Shown here in pieces: positions 16,125 through 23,964 of a stretch of 64,000 nt of DNA; positions within the stretch are counted from its first letter, which is position 1, and each line of letters begins with the position of its first letter. Source of the stretch: Microbacterium aurugineum (GTDB taxonomy: Bacteria > Actinomycetota > Actinomycetes > Actinomycetales > Microbacteriaceae); assembly GCF_023101205.1 (NCBI RefSeq), contig NZ_CP078078.1:868001-932000 (forward strand). Reading direction: 5' to 3'. The notes under the pieces are model-generated. The model had not been told where the DNA came from. It saw nothing but the letters and a program-made list of their open reading frames with translations, and made no database searches. The translations under genes were made by a program, and so were the position numbers.

Positions 16125-18295
16125 CGAACCGCCCGTGCGCGGCGGCGCCGCTGGATCAACCCCATGGTCTTATCTTGCAGGTCGATCAGGGGCTTTCCGT
16201 CGGCATCCACGGCGTGGCGCTCCCAGACGCCGTCGGCGCCGAGGTGCCACGACGAGGTGCCGTCGTTCATCGCCAGGTCGAAGAAGGTCCGGAGCTCCTT
16301 GAGATGGGCGGGGTCGGTCACGCGCACCAGTGCCTCGACGCGACGGTCGAGGTTGCGGTGCATCATGTCCGCGCTGCCGATGTACACCTGCGGGTCACCG
16401 GCGTTCTCGAACGCGAAGATCCGCGAGTGCTCGAGATAGCGGCCGAGGATGCTGCGCACCGTGATGTTGTCGCTGATGCCGTCCAGGTCGGTGCGCAGGC
16501 TGCAGATGCCACGCACCCAGACGTCGACCTTCACGCCCGCGGCGCTCGCGCGGTACAGCGCGTCGATGATCTCCTCGTCGACCATCGAGTTCACCTTGAT
16601 GCGGATGTGGGCGGGGATCCCGGCCTCCGCGTTCTTGCGCTCGGCGTCGATCTGGCGGATCAGTCCCTTGCGGAGGTGGAGCGGGGCGACGAGGAGTCGT
16701 TTGAACTTCTTCTCGATGGCGTACCCGCTCAACTCGTTGAACAGGCGCGTCAGGTCCTTGCCGACCTGTGCGTCGGCGGTGAAGAGCCCGAAGTCCTCGT
16801 AGATGCGGCTGGTCTTGGGGTTGTAGTTGCCGGTCCCGACGTGGGAGTAGTGCCGCAGCATCCCTTCTTCCTCGCGGATGACCAGGGCGAGTTTGCAGTG
16901 TGTCTTGAGTCCCACGAGGCCGTACACGACGTGCACGCCGGCCTTCTCGAGCTTGCGCGCCCAGACGATGTTGTTGGCCTCGTCGAACCGGGCCTTCACC
17001 TCGACCAGCGCGAGGACCTGCTTGCCGGCCTCAGCGGCGTCGATCAGGGCCTGCACGACGGGGCTGTCTCCGGAGGTGCGGTACAGCGTCTGCTTGATGG
17101 CGAGCACATGCGGGTCACGGGCGGCCTGCTCGAGGAAGGCCTGCACGCTCGTCGTGAACGACTCGTAGGGGTGGTGGACGAGCACGTCCGACTTGCGGAT
17201 CGCCTTGAAGATGTCGGCCCGTGCGCTCGATCCCGCGGGCTGGAAGGCCACCGCCGTGGTGGGCAGGTGCGGCGGGTAGCGCAGATCGGGGCGGTCGATG
17301 CGCGAGAGGTCGAAGAGTCCGCGGAGGTCGAGAGGCCCGGGGAGGCGGTAGACCTCGAGATCCGTGATGTCGAGCTCGCGGACCAGCAGATCCATCGTGA
17401 CGTCATCCATGTCATCGGTGATCTCGAGCCGGATCGGCGGACCGAACCGGCGGCGCAGGAGCTCGGCCTCCAGCGCCTGGATGAGGTTCTCGCTCTCGTC
17501 CTCCTCGATCTCCACATCTTCGTTGCGGGTGAGGCGGAACGCATGGTGGTCGAGCACCTCCATGCCCGGGAACAGGTCGCCCAGGTGGTTGGCGATGAGT
17601 TCCTCCAGGCGCAGGAAGCGCTTGATCTCGCCGGCGCCGGGAACCTCCACGAAGCGGGGGAGCATCGGCGGGACCTTGATGCGCGCGAACTCCTGGCGCC
17701 CGGTGCGGGCGTTGCGGATGCGGATCGCGAGGTTCAGCGAGAGTCCGGAGATGTAGGGGAACGGGTGCGCCGGGTCGACCGCGAGGGGCATCAGCACCGG
17801 GAACACCTGCGCCTGGAAGTAGTCGGACAGCGCGGAGCGCTCGCCGTCCGTGAGCTCGGACCAGTCCGTGATCTCGATACCGGATTCGGCGAGGGCGGGG
17901 CGCACGAGCGAGTTCCACGCGTCCGCGTGGCGCAGCTGCAGTGCGTGCGCCTCACGGGAGATGTCGGCCAGCGCGTCGACCGGGGAGCGGCCGATGTTCG
18001 TCGGCACCGCGAGACCGGTCATGATGCGCCGCTTGAGCCCTGCGACGCGCACCATGAAGAACTCGTCGAGGTTGCTGGCGAAGATGGCCAGGAAATTCGC
18101 CCGCTCGAGTTCGGGCAGTGACGGGTCTTCCGCGAGCTCCAACACGCGCTGATTGAACGCGAGCCAGCTGAGCTCGCGATCCAGGTAGCGGTGGTCGGGC
18201 AGCATCGAGTCCGGGGACTCGATGGCGTCGAAGTCGTCGTCTTCGGCGTCACCGAGACCGGCGTCGGCGAGTGCGGGATCGATCATGGGGTACAT
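16121..18295 (-). CDS. ppk: Polyphosphate kinase 1
   Basis: Makes inorganic polyphosphate from ATP, reversibly; 724 residues, a typical PPK1 length. After an acidic start, the N domain begins at [19 protein letters not shown]. The head and catalytic domains contain [31 protein letters not shown] and the autophosphorylated His in [14 protein letters not shown] 18295 is used; ATG 18286 three codons later is equally possible. Phosphate-box repeats at 18306-18327 lie directly upstream, in the 42 bases after the glnR stop. Its stop overlaps the mutT1 start. Confidence 0.96.
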   Translation of the reverse strand: MYPMIDPALADAGLGDAEDDDFDAIESPDSMLPDHRYLDRELSWLAFNQRVLELAEDPSLPELERANFLAIFASNLDEFFMVRVAGLKRRIMTGLAVPTNIGRSPVDALADISREAHALQLRHADAWNSLVRPALAESGIEITDWSELTDGERSALSDYFQAQVFPVLMPLAVDPAHPFPYISGLSLNLAIRIRNARTGRQEFARIKVPPMLPRFVEVPGAGEIKRFLRLEELIANHLGDLFPGMEVLDHHAFRLTRNEDVEIEEDESENLIQALEAELLRRRFGPPIRLEITDDMDDVTMDLLVRELDITDLEVYRLPGPLDLRGLFDLSRIDRPDLRYPPHLPTTAVAFQPAGSSARADIFKAIRKSDVLVHHPYESFTTSVQAFLEQAARDPHVLAIKQTLYRTSGDSPVVQALIDAAEAGKQVLALVEVKARFDEANNIVWARKLEKAGVHVVYGLVGLKTHCKLALVIREEEGMLRHYSHVGTGNYNPKTSRIYEDFGLFTADAQVGKDLTRLFNELSGYAIEKKFKRLLVAPLHLRKGLIRQIDAERKNAEAGIPAHIRIKVNSMVDEEIIDALYRASAAGVKVDVWVRGICSLRTDLDGISDNITVRSILGRYLEHSRIFAFENAGDPQVYIGSADMMHRNLDRRVEALVRVTDPAHLKELRTFFDLAMNDGTSSWHLGADGVWERHAVDADGKPLIDLQDKTMGLIQRRRRARAVR

Positions 18296-18305
18296 CTAAG
18301 CACCG

Positions 18306-18327
18306 CCAGGTGACGCTCGTGTGAACG
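18306..18327 (-). promoter_or_regulatory. Candidate PHO box upstream of ppk
   Basis: Two adjacent 11-mers, CCAGGTGACGC and TCGTGTGAACG (plus strand), match the pstS unit GCAGGTGAACG at 7 and 8 of 11 positions, with the same orientation to the gene. They fall 11-32 bases before the ppk ATG at 18295. Confidence 0.55.
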
Positions 18328-18337
18328 GTGTCGATCC

Positions 18338-19021
18338 TCAGTGGCCCGCGGCGACGCTCTCTTCTTCGTTGACGTTGAAGCGATAGCCGACGTTGCGCAC
18401 CGTGCCGATGATCTGTTCCTGGTCGCCGAGCTTCGCCCGGAGGCGCCGCACGTGCACGTCGACCGTGCGGGTTCCGCCGAAGTAGTCGTAGCCCCACACC
18501 TCGCTGAGCAGCTGCTCCCGCGTGAAGACACGCGAAGGATGGGTGGCCAGGAAGTGCAGCAGCTGGAACTCCTTGTAGGTGAGGTCCAACGGCCTGCCGC
18601 GCAGCTTCGCCGAGTACGACTGCTCGTCGATCGTGACTCCGGAAGCCTGCACGCTCGCGGGCTCGGCGACCTCATCGCGGCGGGCCAGCGCGAGGCGGAG
18701 GCGCGCGTCGATCTCCGCCGGGCCCGCGGTCGCGAGCAGCACGTCGTCGATTCCCCAGTCGCCCGAGAGGGCGCTCATGCCTCCCTCCGTGACGACGAGG
18801 AGGAGAGGGGCGTCCTGACCTGTGGCGCGCAGCAGCCGGCACAGCGACTTCGCGGCGACCAGATCATGGCGTCCGTCGACGATCACGACGTCGTACTCCG
18901 GAGCGTTGACCAGCTGTGCGGGTTCCGCAGGGATCTGGCGCGCTCTATGGCTCAGCAGCTCAAGGGCGGGCAGGACCTGCTCCGAGAGCGGAGCATTGGT
19001 CAGAACCAGGACCAGGGCCAC
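18338..19021 (-). CDS. glnR: GlnR-like orphan response regulator (OmpR family)
   Basis: A 227-residue regulator. The receiver-like domain (1-115) has the GlnR pattern [19 protein letters not shown] and [20 protein letters not shown]. It keeps Asp49 but lacks the usual acidic cluster, as in GlnR, which does not need a partner kinase. A winged-helix domain (about 130-222) ends in [16 protein letters not shown]. GlnR controls ammonium assimilation genes in Streptomyces and mycobacteria. GTG 19021 is chosen because GAGGAG is five bases upstream; GTG 19027 is the alternative. No sensor kinase lies beside it. Confidence 0.85.
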   Translation of the reverse strand: MALVLVLTNAPLSEQVLPALELLSHRARQIPAEPAQLVNAPEYDVVIVDGRHDLVAAKSLCRLLRATGQDAPLLLVVTEGGMSALSGDWGIDDVLLATAGPAEIDARLRLALARRDEVAEPASVQASGVTIDEQSYSAKLRGRPLDLTYKEFQLLHFLATHPSRVFTREQLLSEVWGYDYFGGTRTVDVHVRRLRAKLGDQEQIIGTVRNVGYRFNVNEEESVAAGH

Positions 19022-19094
19022 GCGCACTCCTCACCGACGGGGGATCGACGTCGTGCCGCCATGATACCGGGGCGGATGCGCAACAATGGTTGTC

Positions 19095-19385
19095 ATGACG
19101 GAACCAGCACTCGCACCACGCAACGCGTTCGTCGGTGTGATCGTCGTGTGGGCGGCGGCATTCGTCGCGACCGTCGCGATCGGGATCTTCGTGCCGGAGG
19201 AGTGGCGTGTCCCCTGGATGCTGGTGGGCTTCGGAGGCGTCGTCCTGCTCTCCTTCGCCGTGCAGCTCTGGTACGGCCGCACCCAGGGATTCATCTTCCG
19301 GGTGGCGAGCAGCGTGATCGGCGCCCTGATGCTGATGGGGCTCATCTCGGTCGGTTTCGGTCTCGCGGCGCTGATCCCGTCCTGA
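19095..19385 (+). CDS. Small three-helix membrane protein
   Basis: A 96-residue integral membrane protein with hydrophobic segments at about 12-30 (GVIVVWAAAFVATVAIGIF), 40-58 (LVGFGGVVLLSFAVQLW) and 70-95 (VIGALMLMGLISVGFGLAALI). It is divergent from glnR, so it may share regulatory DNA with it. ATG 19095 is preferred; ATG 19086 would add three residues. No family was recognised. Confidence 0.7.
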   Translation: MTEPALAPRNAFVGVIVVWAAAFVATVAIGIFVPEEWRVPWMLVGFGGVVLLSFAVQLWYGRTQGFIFRVASSVIGALMLMGLISVGFGLAALIPS

Positions 19386-19414
19386 CGACGGCGGGGCGCG
19401 GTAAGGTGGGGGAC

Positions 19415-19528
19415 ATGGACCTCATGGCGCTCGAAATCTTCTTCATCGGCCTGCTGGGCCTCGCGAGCCTCGCTATCGTCTTCGTCTCGGCAGTGGTGCT
19501 GCGCAACCTCTTCCGCGGCCAGCGCTGA
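19415..19528 (+). CDS. Very small single-helix membrane protein (37 aa)
   Basis: A short gene starting at ATG 19415 behind a good Shine-Dalgarno (AAGGTGGGGG). The product is 37 residues: one hydrophobic helix (about residues 7-28, IFFIGLLGLASLAIVFVSAVVL) and a basic tail RNLFRGQR. It sits between a membrane protein gene and the nitrobindin-like gene with gaps of 29 and 7 bases, so all three are probably one transcript. It is easily missed by gene callers. Unknown function; small transport or assembly subunits have this form. Confidence 0.6.
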   Translation: MDLMALEIFFIGLLGLASLAIVFVSAVVLRNLFRGQR

Positions 19529-19535
19529 CGCGATC

Positions 19536-20138
19536 GTGATCGAACTGCCCGTCGACCTTCCGGCCGATCTCGTCCCCTTCGCGTGGCTGATCGGCGTCTG
19601 GGAGGGTACCGGTGTCATCGACTACCCGGTCGGCGACGAACGCCTGCAGGGTGAGTTCACCCATCGGGTCAGTTTCAGCCATGACGGCGGCCCGTTCCTG
19701 AACTACTCCGGCTCAGCCACCTTCCTCACCGACGAGGGGGCGCCGGCGGCGGCACTGCTCGCCGAGACGGGATTCTGGCGACTCGCGCGACCGGCGACGG
19801 ACTCGGATCCCGGTCCCGCGCTGCTCCCGCCCACCGCGCCCGCCGTCGCACGCACGGTCGACGACGTGGAGGAGCTGCGCGCGCCGAGCGGCGGATTCCC
19901 CATCGAGGTGTCGCTCGCGCACGCAGACGGTGCCCTCGAGCTGTACATCGGCGAGATCAACGGTCCGCGCATCGACATCGGCTCCGACGCCGTCGTGCGC
20001 AGTGCCGGCGCCAAGGTGCACACCGCATCATCGCGCATGTACGGCCTCGTCGACGGACACCTGCTGTGGGCGTGGGACATCGCCGCGCTCGGCACCCCGC
20101 TGCGCTCCCACGCCTCCGCCCGGCTGGCCAAGGTCTGA
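19536..20138 (+). CDS. Nitrobindin-like heme-binding beta-barrel protein
   Basis: A 200-residue protein of the THAP4/nitrobindin (FABP-like, DUF1794) family. The diagnostic GVWEGTG is at 20-26. The barrel continues with TGFWRL, VEVSL-like strands and LLWAWDIAALG, and a C-terminal His192 in PLRSHASARLAKV fits the proximal heme ligand. Family members bind ferric heme and can isomerise peroxynitrite or react with NO; a heme role here is inference from the conserved His. It starts on GTG and lies one base before the YgfZ-like gene, so the two are coupled. M. tuberculosis Rv0813c, near glnR, is comparable. Confidence 0.87.
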   Translation: MIELPVDLPADLVPFAWLIGVWEGTGVIDYPVGDERLQGEFTHRVSFSHDGGPFLNYSGSATFLTDEGAPAAALLAETGFWRLARPATDSDPGPALLPPTAPAVARTVDDVEELRAPSGGFPIEVSLAHADGALELYIGEINGPRIDIGSDAVVRSAGAKVHTASSRMYGLVDGHLLWAWDIAALGTPLRSHASARLAKV

Positions 20139-20139
20139 G

Positions 20140-21276
20140 ATGTCCGGTTTCGACCAGGTCGACGGTGCCGTCGCCGAGGGTGATCTGATCGCCCACTTCG
20201 GCGATGTGTTCCGAGAGCAGCGGCGCCTCGCCGACGGCGCGGCTCTCGCCCCGCTCGGCGATCGCACCGTGATCGAGGTCGCGGGTCCGGAGCGGTTGAG
20301 CTGGCTCGATTCGATCACGTCACAGGCCGTGGGACGCCTCGCCCCCGGTGACAGCACCGAGCTTCTGGTGCTCGACCCGCAGGGCCGGGTGGAGCACGCG
20401 GCCGGTGTCATCGACGACGGCGAATCCACGTGGCTCATCGCCGACGACGGAGACGCCGAGGCGCTTGCCGGCTGGTTGACGCGGATGAAGTTCCGCACAC
20501 AGGCGACCGTCGACCTCCGCTCCGACCTCGTGCTGGTCGGATACATCGACGGCGGCGTCATCTCCGCGACGGCGACCGCCGCGGCGTTCGCCCCGAACGG
20601 CGCCGCACTCGTGTGGTCCGACCCGTGGCAGCGGATCAGCGTCGGCGGACACCAGTATTCCGAGGTCATCGAGCATCCGGCGGCCGACTACGCCTGGCGG
20701 GTGGCGATCCTCACCGCGGAGCAGGCCGACGCTCTCGCCGCTTCTCTCGACCGGGAGGCGTTCGCCGGCGTTCTCGCCGCAGAGGCTCTGCGGGTCGCGG
20801 CGTGGCGCCCGCGCTGGACGACCGAGGTCGACGAGCGCTCGCTTCCTCATGAGTCCGACTGGATTCGCAGCGCGGTGCACCTGAGCAAGGGCTGCTACCG
20901 CGGACAGGAGACCGTCGCCAAGGTCCACAACCTCGGGCACCCGCCGCGTCGTCTGGCCGCGCTCCACCTGGACGGCAGCGATGCGGTCCTGCCCGAGCCC
21001 GGTACCGCGGTCTTCGCCGGCGACGACGAGGTCGGGCACCTGACCTCGGTGGCGCGTCATCATGAAGACGGTCCGATCGCCCTCGCGATCCTCTCCCGGC
21101 GCGCGCCCATCGGCGACCTGGTGGTTCGCGCCGACGGCATCGACATCGCCGCATCGCAGCAGGTCATCGTTCCGGCCGACGCGGGGGCCACGGCAGACGT
21201 CCCGCGCCTGACCCGGCTGTCTCGGAGACCCACGGCGCCGGACCCGCGTGACGCCGTCCCCGGAAACGGAAGCTGA
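20140..21276 (+). CDS. ygfZ: Folate-binding YgfZ/GcvT-like Fe-S assembly protein
   Basis: A 378-residue aminomethyltransferase-fold protein. The YgfZ signature KGCYRGQETVAKVHNLGHPPRRL is near 248-270, with the conserved Cys in KGCYxGQE. Upstream blocks GPERLSWLDSITSQAV and LLVLDPQGRVEHAA match the family. In E. coli YgfZ helps repair or assemble certain Fe-S proteins and binds folate. It starts one base after the nitrobindin stop. The Pro/Arg-rich last 20 residues look disordered. Confidence 0.88.
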   Translation: MSGFDQVDGAVAEGDLIAHFGDVFREQRRLADGAALAPLGDRTVIEVAGPERLSWLDSITSQAVGRLAPGDSTELLVLDPQGRVEHAAGVIDDGESTWLIADDGDAEALAGWLTRMKFRTQATVDLRSDLVLVGYIDGGVISATATAAAFAPNGAALVWSDPWQRISVGGHQYSEVIEHPAADYAWRVAILTAEQADALAASLDREAFAGVLAAEALRVAAWRPRWTTEVDERSLPHESDWIRSAVHLSKGCYRGQETVAKVHNLGHPPRRLAALHLDGSDAVLPEPGTAVFAGDDEVGHLTSVARHHEDGPIALAILSRRAPIGDLVVRADGIDIAASQQVIVPADAGATADVPRLTRLSRRPTAPDPRDAVPGNGS

Positions 21277-21278
21277 GC

Positions 21279-22106
21279 TCAGCCGGGCAGCGGCGCGACC
21301 GCGGCCCACGGCAGTGTGAGCTCGCCGAGACGCCAGCGGGTGCGCCCGCCGAGCACCGGCCAGCCCTGATCCCGTAGTCCTGTCACCGCGGCGAGGAAGC
21401 GCTGCGTGGCGCCGAACGTCGACAGGGGAGCCGCGCGGTCCCACTCCCGGTCGAGGTCGATGAGCAGATCGTGCACGCGCTCCCCGGCGACGTTGCGGTG
21501 GATCAGGGCCTTCGGCAGACGCTCGGCGACGACGCTCGGACGTTCGAGATCGGCGAGACGGAGCGAGATCGTGAAGCGCAGCGGTGTGGCCTGCGAATCG
21601 ACGTCGATCCAACTCGACACGCGCCCGATCTCGTCGCAGGTCCCTTCGAAGAGCAGGCCGCCGGGGGACAGGCGTGCGGTCATGCGTGCCCAGGCATCCG
21701 GCACGTCTTCCTCGTCGTACTGGCGCAAGACGTTCATGGCCCGGATCGCCGCAGCGCTGCGTCCTCGGGGGAGGGGGACCTCGAAGCCACCCCGCGCGAA
21801 CGACACGGGGAGATCGGCGGCGAAAGGAGTCCGTCCGGCCCGCACCTCCGCGAGCTGAGCCTCGGCCGTGGCGACGCGGGCGGGGTCGATCTCGAGCCCG
21901 AGCACCTCGACATCGTCGCGGACGCGCACGAGACGTGTGGCGAGTTCGAACGCGGTGACTCCGCTGGCACCGTAGCCGAGGTCGACGACCAGGGGATCGT
22001 GCGCGCGGCGCAGCGCGTCGCTCTGCGCGATCCAACGGTCGTTGCGTCGGAGTCGGTTCGTCCCCGTCGTGCCGCGGGTCGGCCGGCCGAGGGGAGATGA
22101 CGCCAT
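21279..22106 (-). CDS. Class I SAM-dependent methyltransferase-like protein
   Basis: A 275-residue Rossmann-fold methyltransferase-like protein. The AdoMet motif I reads LVVDLGYGASGVTAFELA (about 38-55), motif II VLGLEIDPARV, and a later MNVLRQYDEEDVPDAWARM replaces the usual N/D-PPY type motif, so it is probably not a DNA methylase. ATG 22106 is chosen because GGGAGGA lies eight bases upstream; the frame is open further up but without coding character. It is convergent with the YgfZ gene and divergent from gpmA. Substrate unknown. Confidence 0.78.
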   Translation of the reverse strand: MASSPLGRPTRGTTGTNRLRRNDRWIAQSDALRRAHDPLVVDLGYGASGVTAFELATRLVRVRDDVEVLGLEIDPARVATAEAQLAEVRAGRTPFAADLPVSFARGGFEVPLPRGRSAAAIRAMNVLRQYDEEDVPDAWARMTARLSPGGLLFEGTCDEIGRVSSWIDVDSQATPLRFTISLRLADLERPSVVAERLPKALIHRNVAGERVHDLLIDLDREWDRAAPLSTFGATQRFLAAVTGLRDQGWPVLGGRTRWRLGELTLPWAAVAPLPG

Positions 22107-22152
22107 GTCACCATCCTCCCAGGATCCGACTCGGCGGGACGTCCCAGGTGGA

Positions 22153-22158
22153 TAAACT
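22153..22158 (+). promoter_or_regulatory. -10 hexamer TAAACT, leaderless-type promoter of gpmA
   Basis: TAAACT, six bases, then ATG at 22165. Confidence 0.5.
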
Positions 22159-22164
22159 GGCGGC

Positions 22165-22914
22165 ATGACTGCGACGCGTACCCTCATCCTGCTCCGCCAT
22201 GGCCGAAGCGAGTGGAACGAACTGAACCTCTTCACCGGTTGGGTGGACGTCCGCCTCAACGCTCAGGGCGAGAAGGAGGCGCGTCGCGGCGGCGAGCTGC
22301 TCGCCGAGTCCGGCATCCTGCCGGACGTGCTGCACACCTCGCTGCTGAGCCGGGCGATCCAGACGGCGAACATCGCTCTGGACGCCGCCGACCGTCTGTG
22401 GATCCCCGTGACGCGCTCCTGGCGTCTGAACGAGCGTCACTACGGTGCGCTCCAGGGCAAGGACAAGGCGCAGACGCTCGAGGAGTTCGGTCCCGAGCAG
22501 TTCCAGCTGTGGCGCCGGTCGTTCGACGTGCCTCCGCCCGTGCTCGACGACGAGAGCGAGTTCAGCCAGGTGCACGATGTCCGCTACCAGGGCATCGACG
22601 GCGAGGTGCCCCGCACGGAGTCGCTCAAGCTCGTCATCGACCGTCTGCTGCCGTACTGGGAGAGCGCGATCGTCCCCGACCTCGAAGCCGGCAAGACGGT
22701 CCTCGTCACCGCGCACGGCAACTCGCTGCGCGGCCTGGTGAAGCACCTCGAGGGCATCAGCGACGAAGACATCGCCGAGCTGAACATCCCGACCGGCATC
22801 CCGCTGGTGTACGAGCTCGATGAGAACAACGTCCCGACCGGTCCCGGCCGCTACCTCGACCCCGAGGCTGCGGCTGCCGGCGCGGCCGCCGTCGCCGCGC
22901 AGGGCAAGAAGTAG
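22165..22914 (+). CDS. gpmA: 2,3-bisphosphoglycerate-dependent phosphoglycerate mutase
   Basis: Glycolytic enzyme interconverting 3- and 2-phosphoglycerate; 249 residues. The catalytic [21 protein letters not shown] holds phospho-His12. [19 protein letters not shown] and the second active-site His in [19 protein letters not shown] follow. The ending [17 protein letters not shown] is standard, with an Ala-rich tail. It precedes phoU on the opposite strand, separated by a large nested hairpin that overlaps the gpmA stop. Confidence 0.96.
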   Translation: MTATRTLILLRHGRSEWNELNLFTGWVDVRLNAQGEKEARRGGELLAESGILPDVLHTSLLSRAIQTANIALDAADRLWIPVTRSWRLNERHYGALQGKDKAQTLEEFGPEQFQLWRRSFDVPPPVLDDESEFSQVHDVRYQGIDGEVPRTESLKLVIDRLLPYWESAIVPDLEAGKTVLVTAHGNSLRGLVKHLEGISDEDIAELNIPTGIPLVYELDENNVPTGPGRYLDPEAAAAGAAAVAAQGKK

Positions 22915-22997
22915 GTCGAGACCCCCTCACACCGTCGGCGCCCCTCCTGATTCACGCGAATCAGGAGGGGCGCCGACGTGCAGAGGGGGTCTCGACC
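22914..22997. terminator. Nested two-tier palindrome between gpmA and phoU
   Basis: An inner perfect 20-bp stem (22934-22953 with 22958-22977) around loop ACGC sits inside an outer perfect 15-bp stem (22914-22928 with 22983-22997). Short 5-base internal loops separate them, giving 35 paired positions in 84 bases. It starts on the last base of the gpmA stop. It should terminate both convergent genes, though no long U tract is present. Confidence 0.7.
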
Positions 22998-23037
22998 GAA
23001 ATGTCCGGAGGAACCGGAGGAGAGGCGGAGAGACGGG

Positions 23038-23748
23038 TCAGGCGTGGCCGTGTTCCTGCTGCTCCAGCTCCTGCTGTTCGACGGCGAGGGGGATGTCCTC
23101 CTCCTCGACCGCCCAGTCGCCGGTCGAGAGGTAGACGACCTTCTTCGCGACGGCCACCGCGTGGTCGGCGAAACGCTCGTGGTAGCGGCTGGCGAGCGTG
23201 GCGTCGACGGTCGCCGTGGCCTCGCCCTTCCAGTTGTCGCTGAGTACCTTCTCGAAGACGGTGGCGTGCAGTTCGTCGACATCGTCGTCCGCGTTGCGGA
23301 TGGCGTCGGCGAAACGCAGGTCCTGTGTGCGCAGCAGCTCCGACAGCGTGCGCGCGACCTCGACGTCGAGCTCGCCCATCTTCACGAACGTGCCCTTGAG
23401 GCCCTTCGGGATGGCGCGCTCGGGGAAGCGGAGGCGGGCGAGCTGGGCGATGTGCTCCGACATGTCGCCCATGCGCTCGAGCGAGGCGCTCACGCGCAGA
23501 GCCGTCACGACGATGCGCAGGTCGCGTGCGACCGGCTGCTGGCGGGCGAGGATCTCGATCGCCTGCTCGTCGAGGGCGACGGCCAGCTCGTCGATCTTCG
23601 CGTCGTCGGCGATGACCTCCTCGGCCAGTGCCACGTCGCTCGTGGCGAATGCCCGGGTGGCCTTGTCGATGGAGACCGTGACGAGGTCGGCGATCTCGAC
23701 CAGGCGGTTCTGAAGATCCTCGAGGGACTGGTGGAACACTTCGCGCAT
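23038..23748 (-). CDS. phoU: Phosphate signalling regulator PhoU
   Basis: Two repeats of a three-helix bundle, 236 residues from ATG 23748. The repeats are seen as MREVFHQSLEDLQNRLVEIADLV with DDAKIDELAVALDEQAIEILARQQPVARDLRIVVTALRV, and LRTQDLRFADAIRNADDDVDELHATVFEKVL further on. PhoU links the Pst transporter to the sensor kinase and keeps the Pho response off when phosphate is plentiful. An upstream TTG at 23760 is less likely because AAAGG would touch it. It is divergent from senX3-regX3, the usual actinobacterial order. Confidence 0.94.
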   Translation of the reverse strand: MREVFHQSLEDLQNRLVEIADLVTVSIDKATRAFATSDVALAEEVIADDAKIDELAVALDEQAIEILARQQPVARDLRIVVTALRVSASLERMGDMSEHIAQLARLRFPERAIPKGLKGTFVKMGELDVEVARTLSELLRTQDLRFADAIRNADDDVDELHATVFEKVLSDNWKGEATATVDATLASRYHERFADHAVAVAKKVVYLSTGDWAVEEEDIPLAVEQQELEQQEHGHA

Positions 23749-23860
23749 GTTGGGGCGCAACCTTTCATTCGGATCTCGGCTGTGTCAGCGCGAGACGGCG
23801 GGTCGTCCGCACGAGAGCAGGTCTGTGCTCCCGCACAAGCCCGAAGCGATTGTCCGCTTC

Positions 23861-23893
23861 GAAGGTTAACGAACGGTGCCCAGCACGTGAATA
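23861..23893 (-). promoter_or_regulatory. Candidate three-unit PHO box upstream of phoU
   Basis: Three consecutive 11-mers on the plus strand: GAAGGTTAACG, AACGGTGCCCA and GCACGTGAATA. They match the pstS unit at 9, 5 and 8 of 11 positions. The orientation relative to phoU is the same as at pstS and ppk. The box lies 113-145 bases before the phoU ATG. Confidence 0.5.
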
Positions 23894-23952
23894 GTACTTC
23901 CCCTGTTCCCGCCAGGGCGCGGAAACCCGCCGGACGGACGGTGAACGCACTC

Positions 23953-23958
23953 TACGCT
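23953..23958 (+). promoter_or_regulatory. -10 hexamer TACGCT, leaderless-type promoter of senX3
   Basis: TACGCT, six bases, then ATG at 23965. A single PHO-like unit, GACGGTGAACG (23937-23947), ends five bases before the hexamer, with a weaker unit before it, so autoregulation is possible. Confidence 0.5.
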
Positions 23959-23964
23959 TGTGAC

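Noticed and set aside
16175-18121. 648-residue open frame on the plus strand
   Set aside because: Antisense to ppk, whose motifs are clear; the frame is an artefact of high GC third positions.
23926-23947. PHO box of senX3
   Set aside because: Only one 11-mer is a good match, the neighbouring unit matches at 6 of 11, and the orientation to the gene is opposite to that at pstS, ppk and phoU. Mentioned with the promoter but not called as a site.
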